64,000 nucleotides of DNA from CAWELS01 sp964468205 (GCA_964468205.1 CAYXVG010000023.1:35308-99307), one strand, 5' to 3'; positions 12,170-21,918 are shown, counted from the stretch's first letter. Notes: a model not told the origin generated them from the sequence alone. Numbers and translations: made by a program.

Positions 12170-13486
12170 CTACTCGGCCGGGTGTTTCGGAAACCGCCGC
12201 GGGTGCTGCTTGCGCCGCTGGTAGGTCTTCGCCAGCTCGATGTAGACCCCGAGATCGCGGTCCAGGTCCGCCTCGGTGCCGTCGAAGTAGAAGGTGCGGA
12301 TCGGCAGGCCGTCGAGGTCCCGGCTCAGGCGCGGGTAGATCGCCTCGCTGACGATTCCGTTCATGCAGGTGAAGGGGCTGATGTCAATGATGCCGTCGAC
12401 GCCGCGCTTGGCCAGGGCGATCGCCTTGCCAACATTCAGCACCATCTCGCCGAGCGCGCCGGTTGGCGGAAGGTAGGGTTCGGCGGCCGCGAGCACCTCC
12501 TTCATCGGCGGCTCCTCGTGTCCGTGAAGGTCTTCTTCAAACGGGTCGAGTAGCACGTGTTCGTCCTTGCCCTGCACCTTGTTCTTGATCCACGCCTTGA
12601 GCGAATCGATCGAGTACTGCTTGCCGGCGAGCTTCAACTTCCGGAACTGCTCGGAGTTGGTGTACCAAACCCACTCGGTGATATCCGAGACCCACGCCTC
12701 GCCGCCATACTCCTCCAGCCGCCGCACCAGATCGTCGTTCGAGAAGGTGTTCAGCCGGCAGAAGATTTCGCCGACGACGCCGATGAGCGGCTTCGAGCGG
12801 TCGCGCCGGCCCTTGATCGCACGGAACTTGTCGCGGCTCCGCACCATCGCCTCGCGCATCGCCTCCAACTGCTTCGGCGGTTCGAGCGGACTCGCTTCGA
12901 TGGTCCGCGCCAGATCGTCCAGGCACTCCTGATATACGCGATCCGCGGCGCCTTTCGCGGTCTCGTGCGGCCGGTGGATCAGGAGAAGCTTCTGCAGGAT
13001 ATCCGCCGCTACCAGCGAACGCCACTGGGTCCGGAAGAAGGGCTTCGCAAGATCACCGAGGCCCTCGTAGCCGTTCTTGCTCGACGGCGACAGGATCTCG
13101 GTCGAGGGATAACCGGCCCGATTGAGGATCTCCCGCAGGTAAGGAGCGTACTGGCCAAACCGGCAGGGGCCGTCCGAGGTCGGCATGAAGAAAACAGTCC
13201 GGGCGGGGTCCACACCCGGCTCCTCCAGGTAGCGCATGAAGTCGCCCACGGTCACTTGGGCCGGGTAGCACTCGTCGCCCGAGGTATGGCGGCCGCCAAG
13301 TTCCCGCGTTCGTTCGTCGGAAGGAGGCGTGGGCGCGGCGTCGATGCCGAGGGCGCGGAATCCCGCGGCGAACAGCTCGGCGCTGCCGGCCGCCATCGGC
13401 GGGATCAGCACCTTCTTGCCGGCTAGTGGATGCTGGCCGGCAATGCTTTTTCGTGCTGTTGCGCTTCCGGGTCCGTGTTGTAGCAT
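12170..13486 (-). CDS. 2-hydroxyacyl-CoA dehydratase-family (COG3581) subunit, short form
   Basis: A 438-residue COG3581 protein, paralogous to the 595-residue protein at 4493-6280. The three cluster-type cysteines occur in SGDECYPAQVT, SDGPCRFGQYAPYL and SPFTCMNGIVSEA. PLAGKKVLIPPM begins the Rossmann-like core. A long central helical part precedes the last cysteine, and the C-terminal FYFDGTEADLDRD matches the family. The ATG at 13486 has AAAGGA in front of it and lies inside the preceding activase gene, a 64-base overlap that suggests tight translational coupling. It is probably the partner of the fused activase at 13423-16551 in an ATP-driven low-potential iron-sulfur enzyme. Substrate unknown. 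Confidence 0.82.
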   Translation of the reverse strand: MLQHGPGSATARKSIAGQHPLAGKKVLIPPMAAGSAELFAAGFRALGIDAAPTPPSDERTRELGGRHTSGDECYPAQVTVGDFMRYLEEPGVDPARTVFFMPTSDGPCRFGQYAPYLREILNRAGYPSTEILSPSSKNGYEGLGDLAKPFFRTQWRSLVAADILQKLLLIHRPHETAKGAADRVYQECLDDLARTIEASPLEPPKQLEAMREAMVRSRDKFRAIKGRRDRSKPLIGVVGEIFCRLNTFSNDDLVRRLEEYGGEAWVSDITEWVWYTNSEQFRKLKLAGKQYSIDSLKAWIKNKVQGKDEHVLLDPFEEDLHGHEEPPMKEVLAAAEPYLPPTGALGEMVLNVGKAIALAKRGVDGIIDISPFTCMNGIVSEAIYPRLSRDLDGLPIRTFYFDGTEADLDRDLGVYIELAKTYQRRKQHPRRFPKHPAE

Positions 13487-16400
13487 CGCAGGAGTCCTTT
13501 GCTGTCGAGGTAGGCCTCGCAACGGGTCATATAACCGGCGTCGTTGCCGTGACCGTCAAACTGGAGGACTAGCAGCGGCTCGCCCGCGGTGTGTCGAGCG
13601 AAGTACTTGATGTAGGAGTCCGGCCCGCACTTGAAGTTGGAAATATAGATGAGATGCAGGTTCGGACGAGCCGCTGCCAGCCGGGCCGCCTCGAGAATCT
13701 TCTGGCCGGAACTCCAGTACATGTTCCCGTGTATCTCATGCACCGGCTCCCGGCCAGTCACCAGGAAGTCCAGCGGAATCACGTTCGCGCCATACTGATT
13801 GCGGAGCTTTCTGGGTATGTCGCAGTTCACGCCGCGGTCGTAGATGTTGTAGCTGCGGCCGAGCAGCACGAGGCCCGGCTCACCGGTTTCGTCCAACACG
13901 GCCAGAGCTTTCCTGCCCGCCTCGATCAGCGTCTCCTGAAACTCGCGCTGCGCGGTGTAGGCCGCGTCCACGGCGCGGTCGCTCACGCTTCGTTTCACGC
14001 CCAGCCGTGCGGCGATCTCCACCATGGCGCGCTTGATATGGTCGCGGCCCAATTGGAAGTGAAGGCTGGGGGCGAGAAACTTGTCCGCGTGGGCGTCGAG
14101 CGAAGGAGCCGACCGCAGCACGAAGGGCAGCGTCTGGTTCCAGGGGCAGAAATGCGAGATACATCCGGCCTCGTCGTGCGCCTCGGCATCCAGCACGTTC
14201 GGCACGAAGAGGTAATCGACGCCGAGTTCCGCCAGCGCGTCGGCGTGACCATGGGCCACCTGCACCGGATAGCAGGGCTGCGCCAGGGCCAACTCGACGC
14301 CGCGGGCCGAGATCTTCGAATCGGTCTGCCGCGAGAGAACCACATTCATGCCAATATCCGTGAAGTAGCGGTGCCAGAACGCATACCGGTCAAACATCGA
14401 CATCGTACGCGGTATGCCGATATTGATGGCCCCCTCCTTCAACTCCACCTTCCGCGGGAAGAGCGGCTCACCCGTGATCTCCTCGAGCACGGTATCGCGG
14501 TAGGCGATCAGGTCCTCGATGACGGGCTCCCGGCCGCTGGTGGAGGCTTTGCGGTACTTGTCGGAGCACTTGTCGCCCCAGAAGCTTTTCTGGCCCTCGA
14601 TCGTGAACTCTTTGATGTCGCAGTGGTTGGTGCAAGCTTTGCAAACGAAGTCGCGCGTGTGGATGTCGAGCTTGCTCAGATCGTAGCCCCGGAAGCGGGT
14701 CACGCCCTTCGTGCCGTGGCGCCACTGCCGGGCGATCAGCGCCATGCCGAGCGCCCCCATCACGCCGTTATGGGGCGGCACGGTCACCTTCTTGCCGGTG
14801 AGCTTTGCGAATGCGGCGGCTACGGCGTCGTTGTAGGCCGTGCCGCCCTGGAAATAGATGTTGTCGCCCACCCTGCGCCCCCGCACCACTCGGTTCAGGT
14901 AGTTCAGGGCGATCGAGTAGGAGAGTCCGGCCACCAGATCCGGGATCGGCTCCCCCTTATGCAGCAGGCCGGTTATGTCGCGCTCCATGAACACCGTGCA
15001 GCGCTCGCCCAGCTTCGCCGGCGACTTGGATGACAACGCGAGTTTTGCGAACTCTCCCTTGATGCGGATCCCAAGCTTTTCGGCCTGCTCCTCGAGGAAT
15101 GATCCGGTGCCGGCCGCGCAGGCCTCGTTCATCGCGAAGTCCACCACTACCCCGTTTTCGATCGAAATGAATTTCGAATCCTGTCCGCCGATCTCGAAGA
15201 TCGTGTCCACCAGCCCGCCGCCGTCCTTCTCGCTCACGTGAATCGCCCCGGTCTTGTGGGCCGTGATCTCGTCGTTCACCGTGTCTGCGCCGACGAATTC
15301 GGCGATCAATTCCCGCCCCGAACCGGTGGTGCCCACGCCGAGAATTTCCAAGCGCCGGCCCCACTGCTCGCGCAATTCAGCAAGCCCCGCCTGCACCGCC
15401 TCGATCGGCCGCCCGGCCGTCCGGAGGTAAATCGCGTGTATCACTCCGCACTGCTCGTCCATCGCCACGAGATTGGTGGAGACCGAGCCAATGTCGATGC
15501 CGAGGTAGGCCGGAATGGGGCCATCGCCCGCCGGCGCCTGATAAGCCGTCACCTGCTCGCGGAGGAGGATGACGTCGCTCATTACCAGCGGCTCGCTCGC
15601 CACCTGCTGCTGTTTGACCGATTCGTGCTGGCGCAGGCGGTGAATATCCCCAAAAGTGCGCTTCTGCTTCTCTTCGGCCTCGAGCATCGCCGCGCCGATG
15701 GCGCCGCACCAGGCGTACGCCTCGGGTACGATCAGTTCTCCGGGATTTAGTCCGAACGCATCGCTGAGCGCCCGCGCGACGCCGGCATTCTGGGACACCG
15801 CTCCGATCAACGCCACCGGCCGCGCCACCGTCCGTCCTTTCACGATGCTGCTCTTGAAGTTTCGCGCCACCGCGTCGCACAGCCCGCGGAGGATCTCAGA
15901 CGGCTGGTAGCCTTTCTGCTGGGCGTGAATCATGTCGGACTTGGCGAAGACCGAGCAGCGCCCGGCGATGCGCGCCGCCGTGGCGACCTCGCCCACCACA
16001 GTGCCGATCTCCTCCACGGAGTAGCCCATCCGCAGGGCCTGCTGGTCGAGGAACGAGCCCGTTCCCGCGGCGCACTCGCCACTGCGGTCGTAATCGACAA
16101 TGCCTATTTCGCCCGTATGGGCGTCGGCTTCGAGCAGAATGTACTTCGAGCTCTCGCCGCCAATCTCAAAAACCGTCCGGATCTCCGGGTGAAACGCGCC
16201 GATCATCCGCGAGACGGCTTTGAACTCGTTTTCAAAGTAAATGCCCAGGATCTTGGCGATGGTCCGGCTGCCGGATCCCGTCACGCGAATGCCGACGATC
16301 TCCTCATCCGGAACGTGCTCATAGAACTCTTGCAGAAGGTCGTACGTGGTCTGGATGGGACTGCCCGCGATACGGCGGTAATCCGATAGCACAAGCGGCA

Positions 16401-16551
16401 CGGCATCGTGATTCGGGGGCGACCATTCCTGCAGCCGGAAACCCGGATTCGCCGCGCACAGCTTCTCCAGCAGGGGCCTCTCCTCCGCCGTCCCGAGCGC
16501 CGCCAGTTTCAGGCTGATGGCGCCGATGTCGAGCCCTATGTTGATGCCCAT
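13423..16551 (-). CDS. Double activase (BcrAD/BadFG) fused to DUF2229/COG3580 module, second copy
   Basis: A 1,042-residue protein with the same order as the copy at 6312-9899: ASKHA activase 1 (NIGLDIGAISLKLAAL at the start, GECAAGTGSFLDQQA, GRCSVFAKSD), activase 2 (from about 345, YLGIDIGSVSTNLVAM, EACAAGTGSFLEEQ, ERCTVFMERD), a VCKACTNHCDIKEF cluster motif with a further cysteine in GDKCSDKYR, and a COG3580 domain with cysteines in LAQPCYPVQVA, AGCISHFCPWNQ and NFKCGPDSYIK. The activases carry all four expected inter-subunit cluster cysteines. It is clearly diverged from the first copy, so the two systems probably act on different targets rather than being a recent duplication. The start codon at 16551 is the first ATG of the open frame and leads directly into the nucleotide-binding strand. 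Confidence 0.86.
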   Translation of the reverse strand: MGINIGLDIGAISLKLAALGTAEERPLLEKLCAANPGFRLQEWSPPNHDAVPLVLSDYRRIAGSPIQTTYDLLQEFYEHVPDEEIVGIRVTGSGSRTIAKILGIYFENEFKAVSRMIGAFHPEIRTVFEIGGESSKYILLEADAHTGEIGIVDYDRSGECAAGTGSFLDQQALRMGYSVEEIGTVVGEVATAARIAGRCSVFAKSDMIHAQQKGYQPSEILRGLCDAVARNFKSSIVKGRTVARPVALIGAVSQNAGVARALSDAFGLNPGELIVPEAYAWCGAIGAAMLEAEEKQKRTFGDIHRLRQHESVKQQQVASEPLVMSDVILLREQVTAYQAPAGDGPIPAYLGIDIGSVSTNLVAMDEQCGVIHAIYLRTAGRPIEAVQAGLAELREQWGRRLEILGVGTTGSGRELIAEFVGADTVNDEITAHKTGAIHVSEKDGGGLVDTIFEIGGQDSKFISIENGVVVDFAMNEACAAGTGSFLEEQAEKLGIRIKGEFAKLALSSKSPAKLGERCTVFMERDITGLLHKGEPIPDLVAGLSYSIALNYLNRVVRGRRVGDNIYFQGGTAYNDAVAAAFAKLTGKKVTVPPHNGVMGALGMALIARQWRHGTKGVTRFRGYDLSKLDIHTRDFVCKACTNHCDIKEFTIEGQKSFWGDKCSDKYRKASTSGREPVIEDLIAYRDTVLEEITGEPLFPRKVELKEGAINIGIPRTMSMFDRYAFWHRYFTDIGMNVVLSRQTDSKISARGVELALAQPCYPVQVAHGHADALAELGVDYLFVPNVLDAEAHDEAGCISHFCPWNQTLPFVLRSAPSLDAHADKFLAPSLHFQLGRDHIKRAMVEIAARLGVKRSVSDRAVDAAYTAQREFQETLIEAGRKALAVLDETGEPGLVLLGRSYNIYDRGVNCDIPRKLRNQYGANVIPLDFLVTGREPVHEIHGNMYWSSGQKILEAARLAAARPNLHLIYISNFKCGPDSYIKYFARHTAGEPLLVLQFDGHGNDAGYMTRCEAYLDSKGLLRCYNTDPEAQQHEKALPASIH

Positions 16552-17107
16552 CTCTGTTTACGATACACAGTTCCGCGCGCTGTCTAGTCGGAACGCCCAG
16601 GCGCAACGTGTCTCTAACAATCATACAAAAGCATCTGGATTTAGCATCCGGCGAGCATTCAATGGCGATATCCATAGCTCAAACTACTGAATAGAGGCCT
16701 GAATGGAGACCCGGCGCCATCCGGCGCGGAACGCTGCTCCCTGGATGCTGCCACACGGCGAGGCCGGTCCCCCGGCGCATCGCAATGTACGGCCGGGCGT
16801 GAGCCGCTCCGGCGGCGGCTCCCGTTTCACAAATCGGACCCGGTCTGCGCCCGGCGGCCTGTCTCCGAGTAGCCGATTGGCTTTGTTCTGCAAATCTTGA
16901 ATACCTTTGCCCGCGGTAGACGCGGAGTCGCTCGTTTTTGGTCACAAGGGATCGGCGCCACGAACTGGTTGCCCGCCGGAGACGGGAATGCCGAAGTTCC
17001 TTGGATCAACATTGGCTGCCGGCTGTAGGATGGAGATGAAGGCGGCCGCGGAGAGCCGGAGTCTGAAACGGATCCGGACCTGCTCAGTCATCAGACTGGG
17101 GGCGCGC
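16552..17107. other. Intergenic region, divergent
   Basis: These 556 bases lie between the second activase gene (minus) and archease (plus). Short open frames occur on both strands but none has a ribosome binding site or recognisable product. I see no RNA gene or strong repeat. The archease frame stays open upstream to 16907, but that extension lacks family similarity. Confidence 0.5.
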
Positions 17108-17527
17108 ATGCGCGAACGATACGAGACCCTGGATCACACGGCCGATGCCTGTTTCCGGACGTGGGGCGATTCGGTCGCTCAACTCTTTGAAAACGCCGCC
17201 CATGCCCTGGCCGAGCTGGCATTTGAGACCACCAGTGTCCAACCCCTCAAGCAAGTGCCATTTGAAACATGGGGAGACGACTACGAAGCGCTGCTGGTGG
17301 ACTGGTTGAGCGAAATGCTCTATCTGTTCGATGCTGGCGAGTTGACGCCGGAGAGCTTTCAGATCGAAGAGCTTACGGAAACCACGCTGCGGGGGATGAT
17401 TTGGGGAGAACCGCGTGACCCTTCGCGGCACTCTTGGAAGGTGATCGTCAAAGCGGTGACCTATCACAACATCGAAGTTAAGAACCACGATGGGCGGTGG
17501 GAAGCACTGGTGGTCTTGGATATATGA
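17108..17527 (+). CDS. Archease
   Basis: Archease is a small cofactor that speeds guanylylation and turnover of the RtcB RNA ligase. The 139-residue product shows the family hallmarks: YETLDHTADACFRTWGDS at the N-terminus with the metal-binding aspartate region, a central LLVDWLSEMLYLFD, and the C-terminal KAVTYHNIEVKN followed by VVLDI. The ATG at 17108 begins exactly at the family N-terminus. Its stop codon overlaps the rtcB start as ATGA (17524-17527), so both are translated together. Confidence 0.93.
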   Translation: MRERYETLDHTADACFRTWGDSVAQLFENAAHALAELAFETTSVQPLKQVPFETWGDDYEALLVDWLSEMLYLFDAGELTPESFQIEELTETTLRGMIWGEPRDPSRHSWKVIVKAVTYHNIEVKNHDGRWEALVVLDI

Positions 17528-18966
17528 ATATTGCCAGCCAACTGGAGCAGATCGACGAGTACCGGTGGCGCATTCCCCGGCAGGAGAAATCCGCCATGCG
17601 GACGGATGTGGTGGTTTTCGCGACTAGGGCGCTCATCAAGCACATTGAGCAGGACAGTTCTCTGCAGCAGGCGGCGAATGTGGCAAGCTTGCCCGGCATC
17701 GCGGGATCGAGCCTGGCGATGCCCGATATTCATCAGGGCTACGGCTTTCCCATCGGCGGAGTGGCGGCTACGGATGCATCCGAGGGAGTGATCTCCCCGG
17801 GAGGGGTCGGTTTCGACATCAACTGCGGGGTGCGCCTGCTCCGCACCGGGCTGCGGCGGGACGATGTTCGCGAACGGCTGGAGGAGTTGGTGAACCAGAT
17901 ATACCGTGACGTTCCGTGCGGGACGGGACGGGAGGGCCGGATATCGCTCAACGAGAAAGATCTCGATGAGGTCCTCGTGAAAGGCGCCCGGTGGATGGTC
18001 GAAAACGGATACGGCACACAACATGACGCGGAGCACCTCGAGGCGGGCGGCTGCCTCGCCGATGCCGCGCCGGACAAGGTCTCCGAGCGGGCTAAAAAAC
18101 GCGGACGGCCGCAAGTCGGAACGCTGGGCAGCGGGAACCACTTTCTCGAAGCCCTCTATGTCGAGCGCATCGCCGACGAGGAAGCCGCCCGCCGGCTCGG
18201 CATTGCGACGGACCAGATGGTGATCCTGATTCATTCCGGCTCGCGGGGGCTGGGGCACCAGGTGTGTACGGACTACCTGAAAGAGATCGGCCCGGCGATG
18301 AAACGCTACGGGATTCAGCTTCCCGACCGGCAGCTCGCCTGTGTTCCGGTCGATTCGCCGGAAGGGCAATCGTATCTGGGCGCGATGCGCGCATCCGCCA
18401 ATTTCGCGTGGGCCAACCGGCAGGGCATCACGCACTTCGTGCGGCAGGCTATTTGGAAGCTATTCGGCAAAGATACCGAATGCTCGGTCATCTACGATGT
18501 CTGCCACAACATCGCCAAGTTCGAGCAATACCAGGTTGGCGGCCAGGAACGCCGTCTCCTGGTCCACCGCAAGGGCGCCACGCGGGCGTTCCCGCCCGGC
18601 CACCCGGAAGTGCCGGCGGACTACCGGGAAGTGGGACAGCCGGTGTTCATTCCGGGCAGCATGGGGACCGCCTCTTGGGTTCTGGTCGGACAACCGAAGG
18701 CGATGGAGCTTTCCTTTGGGACCACATGTCACGGGGCGGGAAGAATGTTGAGCCGCAAGGCGGCCAAACGAAGCACGTCGCTCGAGCAGATCAGGAAAGA
18801 GCTCGATGCCGCCGGGGTTCTGGTGAAGAGCGAAACCAAGGGAGGAATCCTCGAAGAGATTCCCGCCGCCTACAAGGACGTCGACGAGGTTATCGAAGTG
18901 GTTCACAACGCGGGCATCGCGAAGAAGGTGGCGCGCCTGAGGCCGATGGCCGTAATTAAGGGCTGA
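17524..18966 (+). CDS. rtcB: RNA-splicing ligase RtcB (3'-phosphate RNA ligase)
   Basis: RtcB joins RNA 2',3'-cyclic phosphate or 3'-phosphate ends to 5'-OH ends using GTP and Mn2+. The 480-residue product has the family core: AMPDIHQGYGFPIGG, GFDINCGVRLL with the metal-binding cysteine (Cys101), GNHFLEALYV, HSGSRGLGHQV, NFAWANRQGI, DVCHNIAKFE, HRKGATRAFPPGHPE, SMGTASWVLVG, and TTCHGAGRMLSR with the guanylylated-histidine region near the C-terminus. All metal and GMP-binding motifs are present, so it should be active. It is coupled to archease by ATGA. In bacteria this pair serves RNA repair (for example after ribotoxin cleavage) rather than tRNA splicing. No RtcR regulator is adjacent. Confidence 0.97.
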   Translation: MNIASQLEQIDEYRWRIPRQEKSAMRTDVVVFATRALIKHIEQDSSLQQAANVASLPGIAGSSLAMPDIHQGYGFPIGGVAATDASEGVISPGGVGFDINCGVRLLRTGLRRDDVRERLEELVNQIYRDVPCGTGREGRISLNEKDLDEVLVKGARWMVENGYGTQHDAEHLEAGGCLADAAPDKVSERAKKRGRPQVGTLGSGNHFLEALYVERIADEEAARRLGIATDQMVILIHSGSRGLGHQVCTDYLKEIGPAMKRYGIQLPDRQLACVPVDSPEGQSYLGAMRASANFAWANRQGITHFVRQAIWKLFGKDTECSVIYDVCHNIAKFEQYQVGGQERRLLVHRKGATRAFPPGHPEVPADYREVGQPVFIPGSMGTASWVLVGQPKAMELSFGTTCHGAGRMLSRKAAKRSTSLEQIRKELDAAGVLVKSETKGGILEEIPAAYKDVDEVIEVVHNAGIAKKVARLRPMAVIKG

Positions 18967-19044
18967 ACAGGGAATGGGAAGAACTGTCGCCGGAAAAGCG
19001 CAACAAAGGCGAGGTAAGAAACCGAACTGGAAAGGAGAACTGGA

Positions 19045-19332
19045 ATGGCAACCTATGTAATCCTGAGTGAACTTTCGCCGAACGCATTTCACGATCCCGA
19101 GGAGTTTAAGCGGCTTGCCGCGGACGTGACGGACAAGATTAAGAAGGAATGCCCAGGCATCACATGGAAGGAAAGCTACGCCACGCTCGGCCGTTTTGAC
19201 GTCGTGGATATCATCGAGTCCGACGACGTTGCGCAGGTGGAGCGAGCGGCCATGATCATCCGCGGTCACGGACGGGCCAGAACCGAGACAATGACCGCCA
19301 CGCCCTGGAAGGAGTTTCTCGGCCGGCTGTAA
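19045..19332 (+). CDS. GYD domain-containing protein
   Basis: A 95-residue small protein of the GYD family (COG4274), ferredoxin-like alpha/beta dimers of unknown function. Typical parts are the N-terminal TYVILSELSP, the middle TWKESYATLGRFDVVDIIE and the C-terminal GRARTETMTATPW. A GGAG-type site (AAGGAGAAC) lies just upstream of 19045. It follows rtcB by 78 bases on the same strand. Confidence 0.85.
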   Translation: MATYVILSELSPNAFHDPEEFKRLAADVTDKIKKECPGITWKESYATLGRFDVVDIIESDDVAQVERAAMIIRGHGRARTETMTATPWKEFLGRL

Positions 19333-19359
19333 CGACGGCCTGTTGGAGCCGCGGCCGGA

Positions 19360-20010
19360 TCAGTGCGCGGTCAGGTGCCTCCGCACTTCCTCGTCGCCGG
19401 CCTGGCGGAATTCTTCGTACCACTCGCCGACGGCGAGGAAGGGGCGCGGCGTTTCGGCACAGACCACTTCATCCGCCTCTTCCTTGAGCATGTGGCAACT
19501 TTCCCACGCGGCCACGGGGACGCCTACGACAACCCGTGCGGGATCGCGCTGCCGGAGGCCCTGGACCGCGGCGCGCATGGAATAGCCCGTCGCCAGCCCG
19601 TCGTCGACGACAATGGCCGTCTTGTCCTTGACGTCGGCCGGCTCGGCGCCGCCGCGGTAGGTTCGTTCCTGCCGCGCTAGCTCCTTCTCTTCGCTTGCGA
19701 TTTCGTTGCGGATGACGGCATTCGGGATTCCGAAACCCCGAACGACTTCATCATTCATAACGCGGACGCCGCCGGTACCGATGGCTCCCATCGCCAGTTC
19801 CTCATGCCCGGGCGTGCCGAGCTTCCGTACCACGTATACGTCCAACGGCGCGTCGATCTTGCGCGCGACTTCGGCGGCCACCGGCACCCCGCCCCGGGCG
19901 AGCCCCAGCACCACTACGTCAGCTTGATTCCAGTATTTCTCCAGTTCGGAAGCAAGAGCGATCCCCGCTTCCTTGCGATCACGAAATGGCAGTGTTATCG
20001 ATCCAGTCAC
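19360..20010 (-). CDS. Phosphoribosyltransferase (COG1926 type)
   Basis: A 216-residue type I phosphoribosyltransferase-fold protein. The PRPP-binding loop reads TAIVVDDGLATGYSM, with the two acidic residues followed by G-L-A-T-G. VVVLGLARGGVPVA is the preceding pyrophosphate loop, and VYVVRKLGTPGHEELAMGAI is characteristic of COG1926 proteins, whose natural substrate is not settled. The start is a GTG at 20010, chosen because GGAGG lies five bases upstream at the family N-terminus (MTGSITLPFRDR). The frame is open to 20181, but the added residues are low in complexity and overlap the divergent gene. Confidence 0.85.
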   Translation of the reverse strand: MTGSITLPFRDRKEAGIALASELEKYWNQADVVVLGLARGGVPVAAEVARKIDAPLDVYVVRKLGTPGHEELAMGAIGTGGVRVMNDEVVRGFGIPNAVIRNEIASEEKELARQERTYRGGAEPADVKDKTAIVVDDGLATGYSMRAAVQGLRQRDPARVVVGVPVAAWESCHMLKEEADEVVCAETPRPFLAVGEWYEEFRQAGDEEVRRHLTAH

Positions 20011-20175
20011 AGCAACCTCCTTTGTAAGGTGAGGGCGGCGGCGCGGCGGATGTTTCAGTTGGGGCTGAAACGGTCCGCCCGGCTGCACTATCCCCCGAGG
20101 GGGAGCCCCGGGGAGCCCGCGAAGCATGGCTTGGCCCCGGCGCGCCCGCGACACACTCGCAAGGAGGCGAACGAT

Positions 20176-20430
20176 ATGCAACCGTATTTAATAGTAATTG
20201 GCAACCAGGCAATCAACCTGCGGAATGTGACGCACATCGAGGTGAACGGCCGCGGCACGGTGAGCTTCCATTTTTCCGGCAGCAGCCAAGTGATCAGCTT
20301 CAATGATCCGGAGGCCGAGCTATTCCGCCGCTTCATGGACGAGTCAGAATTGTGCGAGGACCTCAACGTGGAGCGTGTCAGGCCGACTGAATCCCCCGGT
20401 CCAATGAGAAACCAACCCCGCCGTTCATGA
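20176..20430 (+). CDS. Small hypothetical protein (84 aa)
   Basis: This short gene is supported by AAGGAGG at 20161-20167 before the ATG at 20176. The product begins QPYLIVIGNQAINLRNVTHI, a beta-strand pattern ending in a hydrophilic tail. NVTHIEVNGRGTVSFHF resembles small bacterial proteins that sense or cap a pleckstrin-like or LytTR-like strand pair, but I do not recognise the family. It is divergent from the phosphoribosyltransferase gene with a 165-base gap. Confidence 0.6.
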   Translation: MQPYLIVIGNQAINLRNVTHIEVNGRGTVSFHFSGSSQVISFNDPEAELFRRFMDESELCEDLNVERVRPTESPGPMRNQPRRS

Positions 20431-20491
20431 ACCGGGCGGCGGCTTCAGGACCGGCGCGCGGGGCCGCCCACCCCAGGGACTGCGCGAGCGG

Positions 20492-21910
20492 TCAGGACTC
20501 GAGTTGTTTCAGAGCATACCGGGCCGCGAAGTATCCGCACATTCCATGGACGCCGACTCCCGGTGGCGTCGCGGCCGAACAGATATAGACTCCCTTAGTC
20601 GGGGTGTCATAGAGATGCCGGGTAGGACGCAAGGCAAATTGACGCCAATTCATCAGACCTGCCCCAATGTCCCCGCCGGCGAGATTGGGATTGTGTTGTT
20701 CGAGGTCGATCGGCGACATCGTGTGCCGGGCGAGTATGCGGTCGCGGAAGCCGGGTGCGAATCGTTCGACCTGGCTCTCGATCTTCGCCGTCATGTCAGT
20801 GGCCGAGCCGTTGGGTACGTGACAGTAGCCCCAAGCGGTGTGCTTGCCTTCCGGGGCCCGCGTGGAGTCGAACAGGCTCGGCTGGCCAAAGACCACGAAA
20901 GGCCGCTCGGGGACCTCCCCGTTTGCGACCTCGCGCTCGGCGCGGTCAATCTCTTCCAATGTCCCTCCCAGGTGCAGCGTCCCGGCTAGCTTGCATTCCT
21001 CCGCGTCCCACGGGATCGGGCCGTCGAGCGCCCAACTGATCTTGTAGACGCCGGGGCCGTAACGGTAGTCCTCCAGTTGCTGGCGGAAAGATTCCGGAAA
21101 ACGCGTCCCGGCAATTTCGAGCAGCGGCTTCGGCGACAGGTCGCATAGCACGGCCTTCGCTTTCGGAAGTTCATCGAGCGATGTCACCCGCTCGCCGGTT
21201 ACGATTTCACCGCCCATTGCGTGCAAGGTGGAAACCAGCGCCTCCGCCAGCTTGTTGGTTCCCCCGCGGGAGATGGGCCATCCGCTGACATGCCCCATCG
21301 CGGTCATCACCAGTCCGATGCCGGCGGTAAGCGGTTTGTCGAGCGGCATCATGCCATGGGCGGCCACGCCCGCCAGGATCGCCTGTGCCGGCGGATAGCG
21401 AAAGGAGCCGGTGGCGACGCCTTCCACCGAGCGAAGCGCTTTCGAGGCAAATCGAAGTGCGGTGAGTGGATGGCGGGGCGGGCGCGGAGGAGAGAGAAAT
21501 AGGTCCCGGATACGGCCCCAGTTTTCAATCAAAGAACTCATCAGATCCCGGTAGGCGTCCGCGTCCCCTTCCAGTCCCTCCGCGGTTCGAGTCACGGACC
21601 CGTAGAGGGCGGCGGCTCGTCCTCCGTCGAGCGGGTGCGCGAGAGCGATAGGCGGATGAATCCACCGCAGCCCGTGGCGTTCGAGCGCCAAGCCGGAGAA
21701 GAATGGCGACGCCGCCGCAAACGGGTGCACGGCCGCGCAGATGTCGTGCGTGAATCCAGGTAGCGTCAGGGCCGCGGACCGCGTGCCACCCCCGGCGGTC
21801 TCGTGAGCCTCCAAGACCCGCACGGAAAGTTCATGGCGGGCCAGTTCGATTGCCGCGGCGAGGCCGTTCGGCCCCGAACCAATAATGATCGCGTCTGGGT
21901 TTTTTGACAT
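20492..21910 (-). CDS. FAD-dependent oxidoreductase, phytoene desaturase-like (COG1233)
   Basis: A 472-residue flavoprotein of the CrtI/COG1233 family. The N-terminal dinucleotide-binding motif is IIIGSGPNGLAAAIELAR (about 8-25), followed by an acidic strand end (LEAHETAGGGTRSA). The C-terminal FAD signature is KGVYICSAATPPGVGVHGMCG. The middle region (VTSLDELPKAKAVLCDLSPK) matches the family. Such proteins desaturate or isomerise carotenoids and other lipids; nothing nearby encodes other carotenoid steps, so the substrate is open. Only 8 bases separate its start from the end of pncB, so the two share an operon. Confidence 0.88.
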   Translation of the reverse strand: MSKNPDAIIIGSGPNGLAAAIELARHELSVRVLEAHETAGGGTRSAALTLPGFTHDICAAVHPFAAASPFFSGLALERHGLRWIHPPIALAHPLDGGRAAALYGSVTRTAEGLEGDADAYRDLMSSLIENWGRIRDLFLSPPRPPRHPLTALRFASKALRSVEGVATGSFRYPPAQAILAGVAAHGMMPLDKPLTAGIGLVMTAMGHVSGWPISRGGTNKLAEALVSTLHAMGGEIVTGERVTSLDELPKAKAVLCDLSPKPLLEIAGTRFPESFRQQLEDYRYGPGVYKISWALDGPIPWDAEECKLAGTLHLGGTLEEIDRAEREVANGEVPERPFVVFGQPSLFDSTRAPEGKHTAWGYCHVPNGSATDMTAKIESQVERFAPGFRDRILARHTMSPIDLEQHNPNLAGGDIGAGLMNWRQFALRPTRHLYDTPTKGVYICSAATPPGVGVHGMCGYFAARYALKQLES

Positions 21911-21918
21911 CCGGGCGG

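Noticed and set aside
16679..17012. Small open frames between the second activase and archease
   Set aside because: Several short frames overlap on both strands, none with a ribosome binding site or sensible composition.
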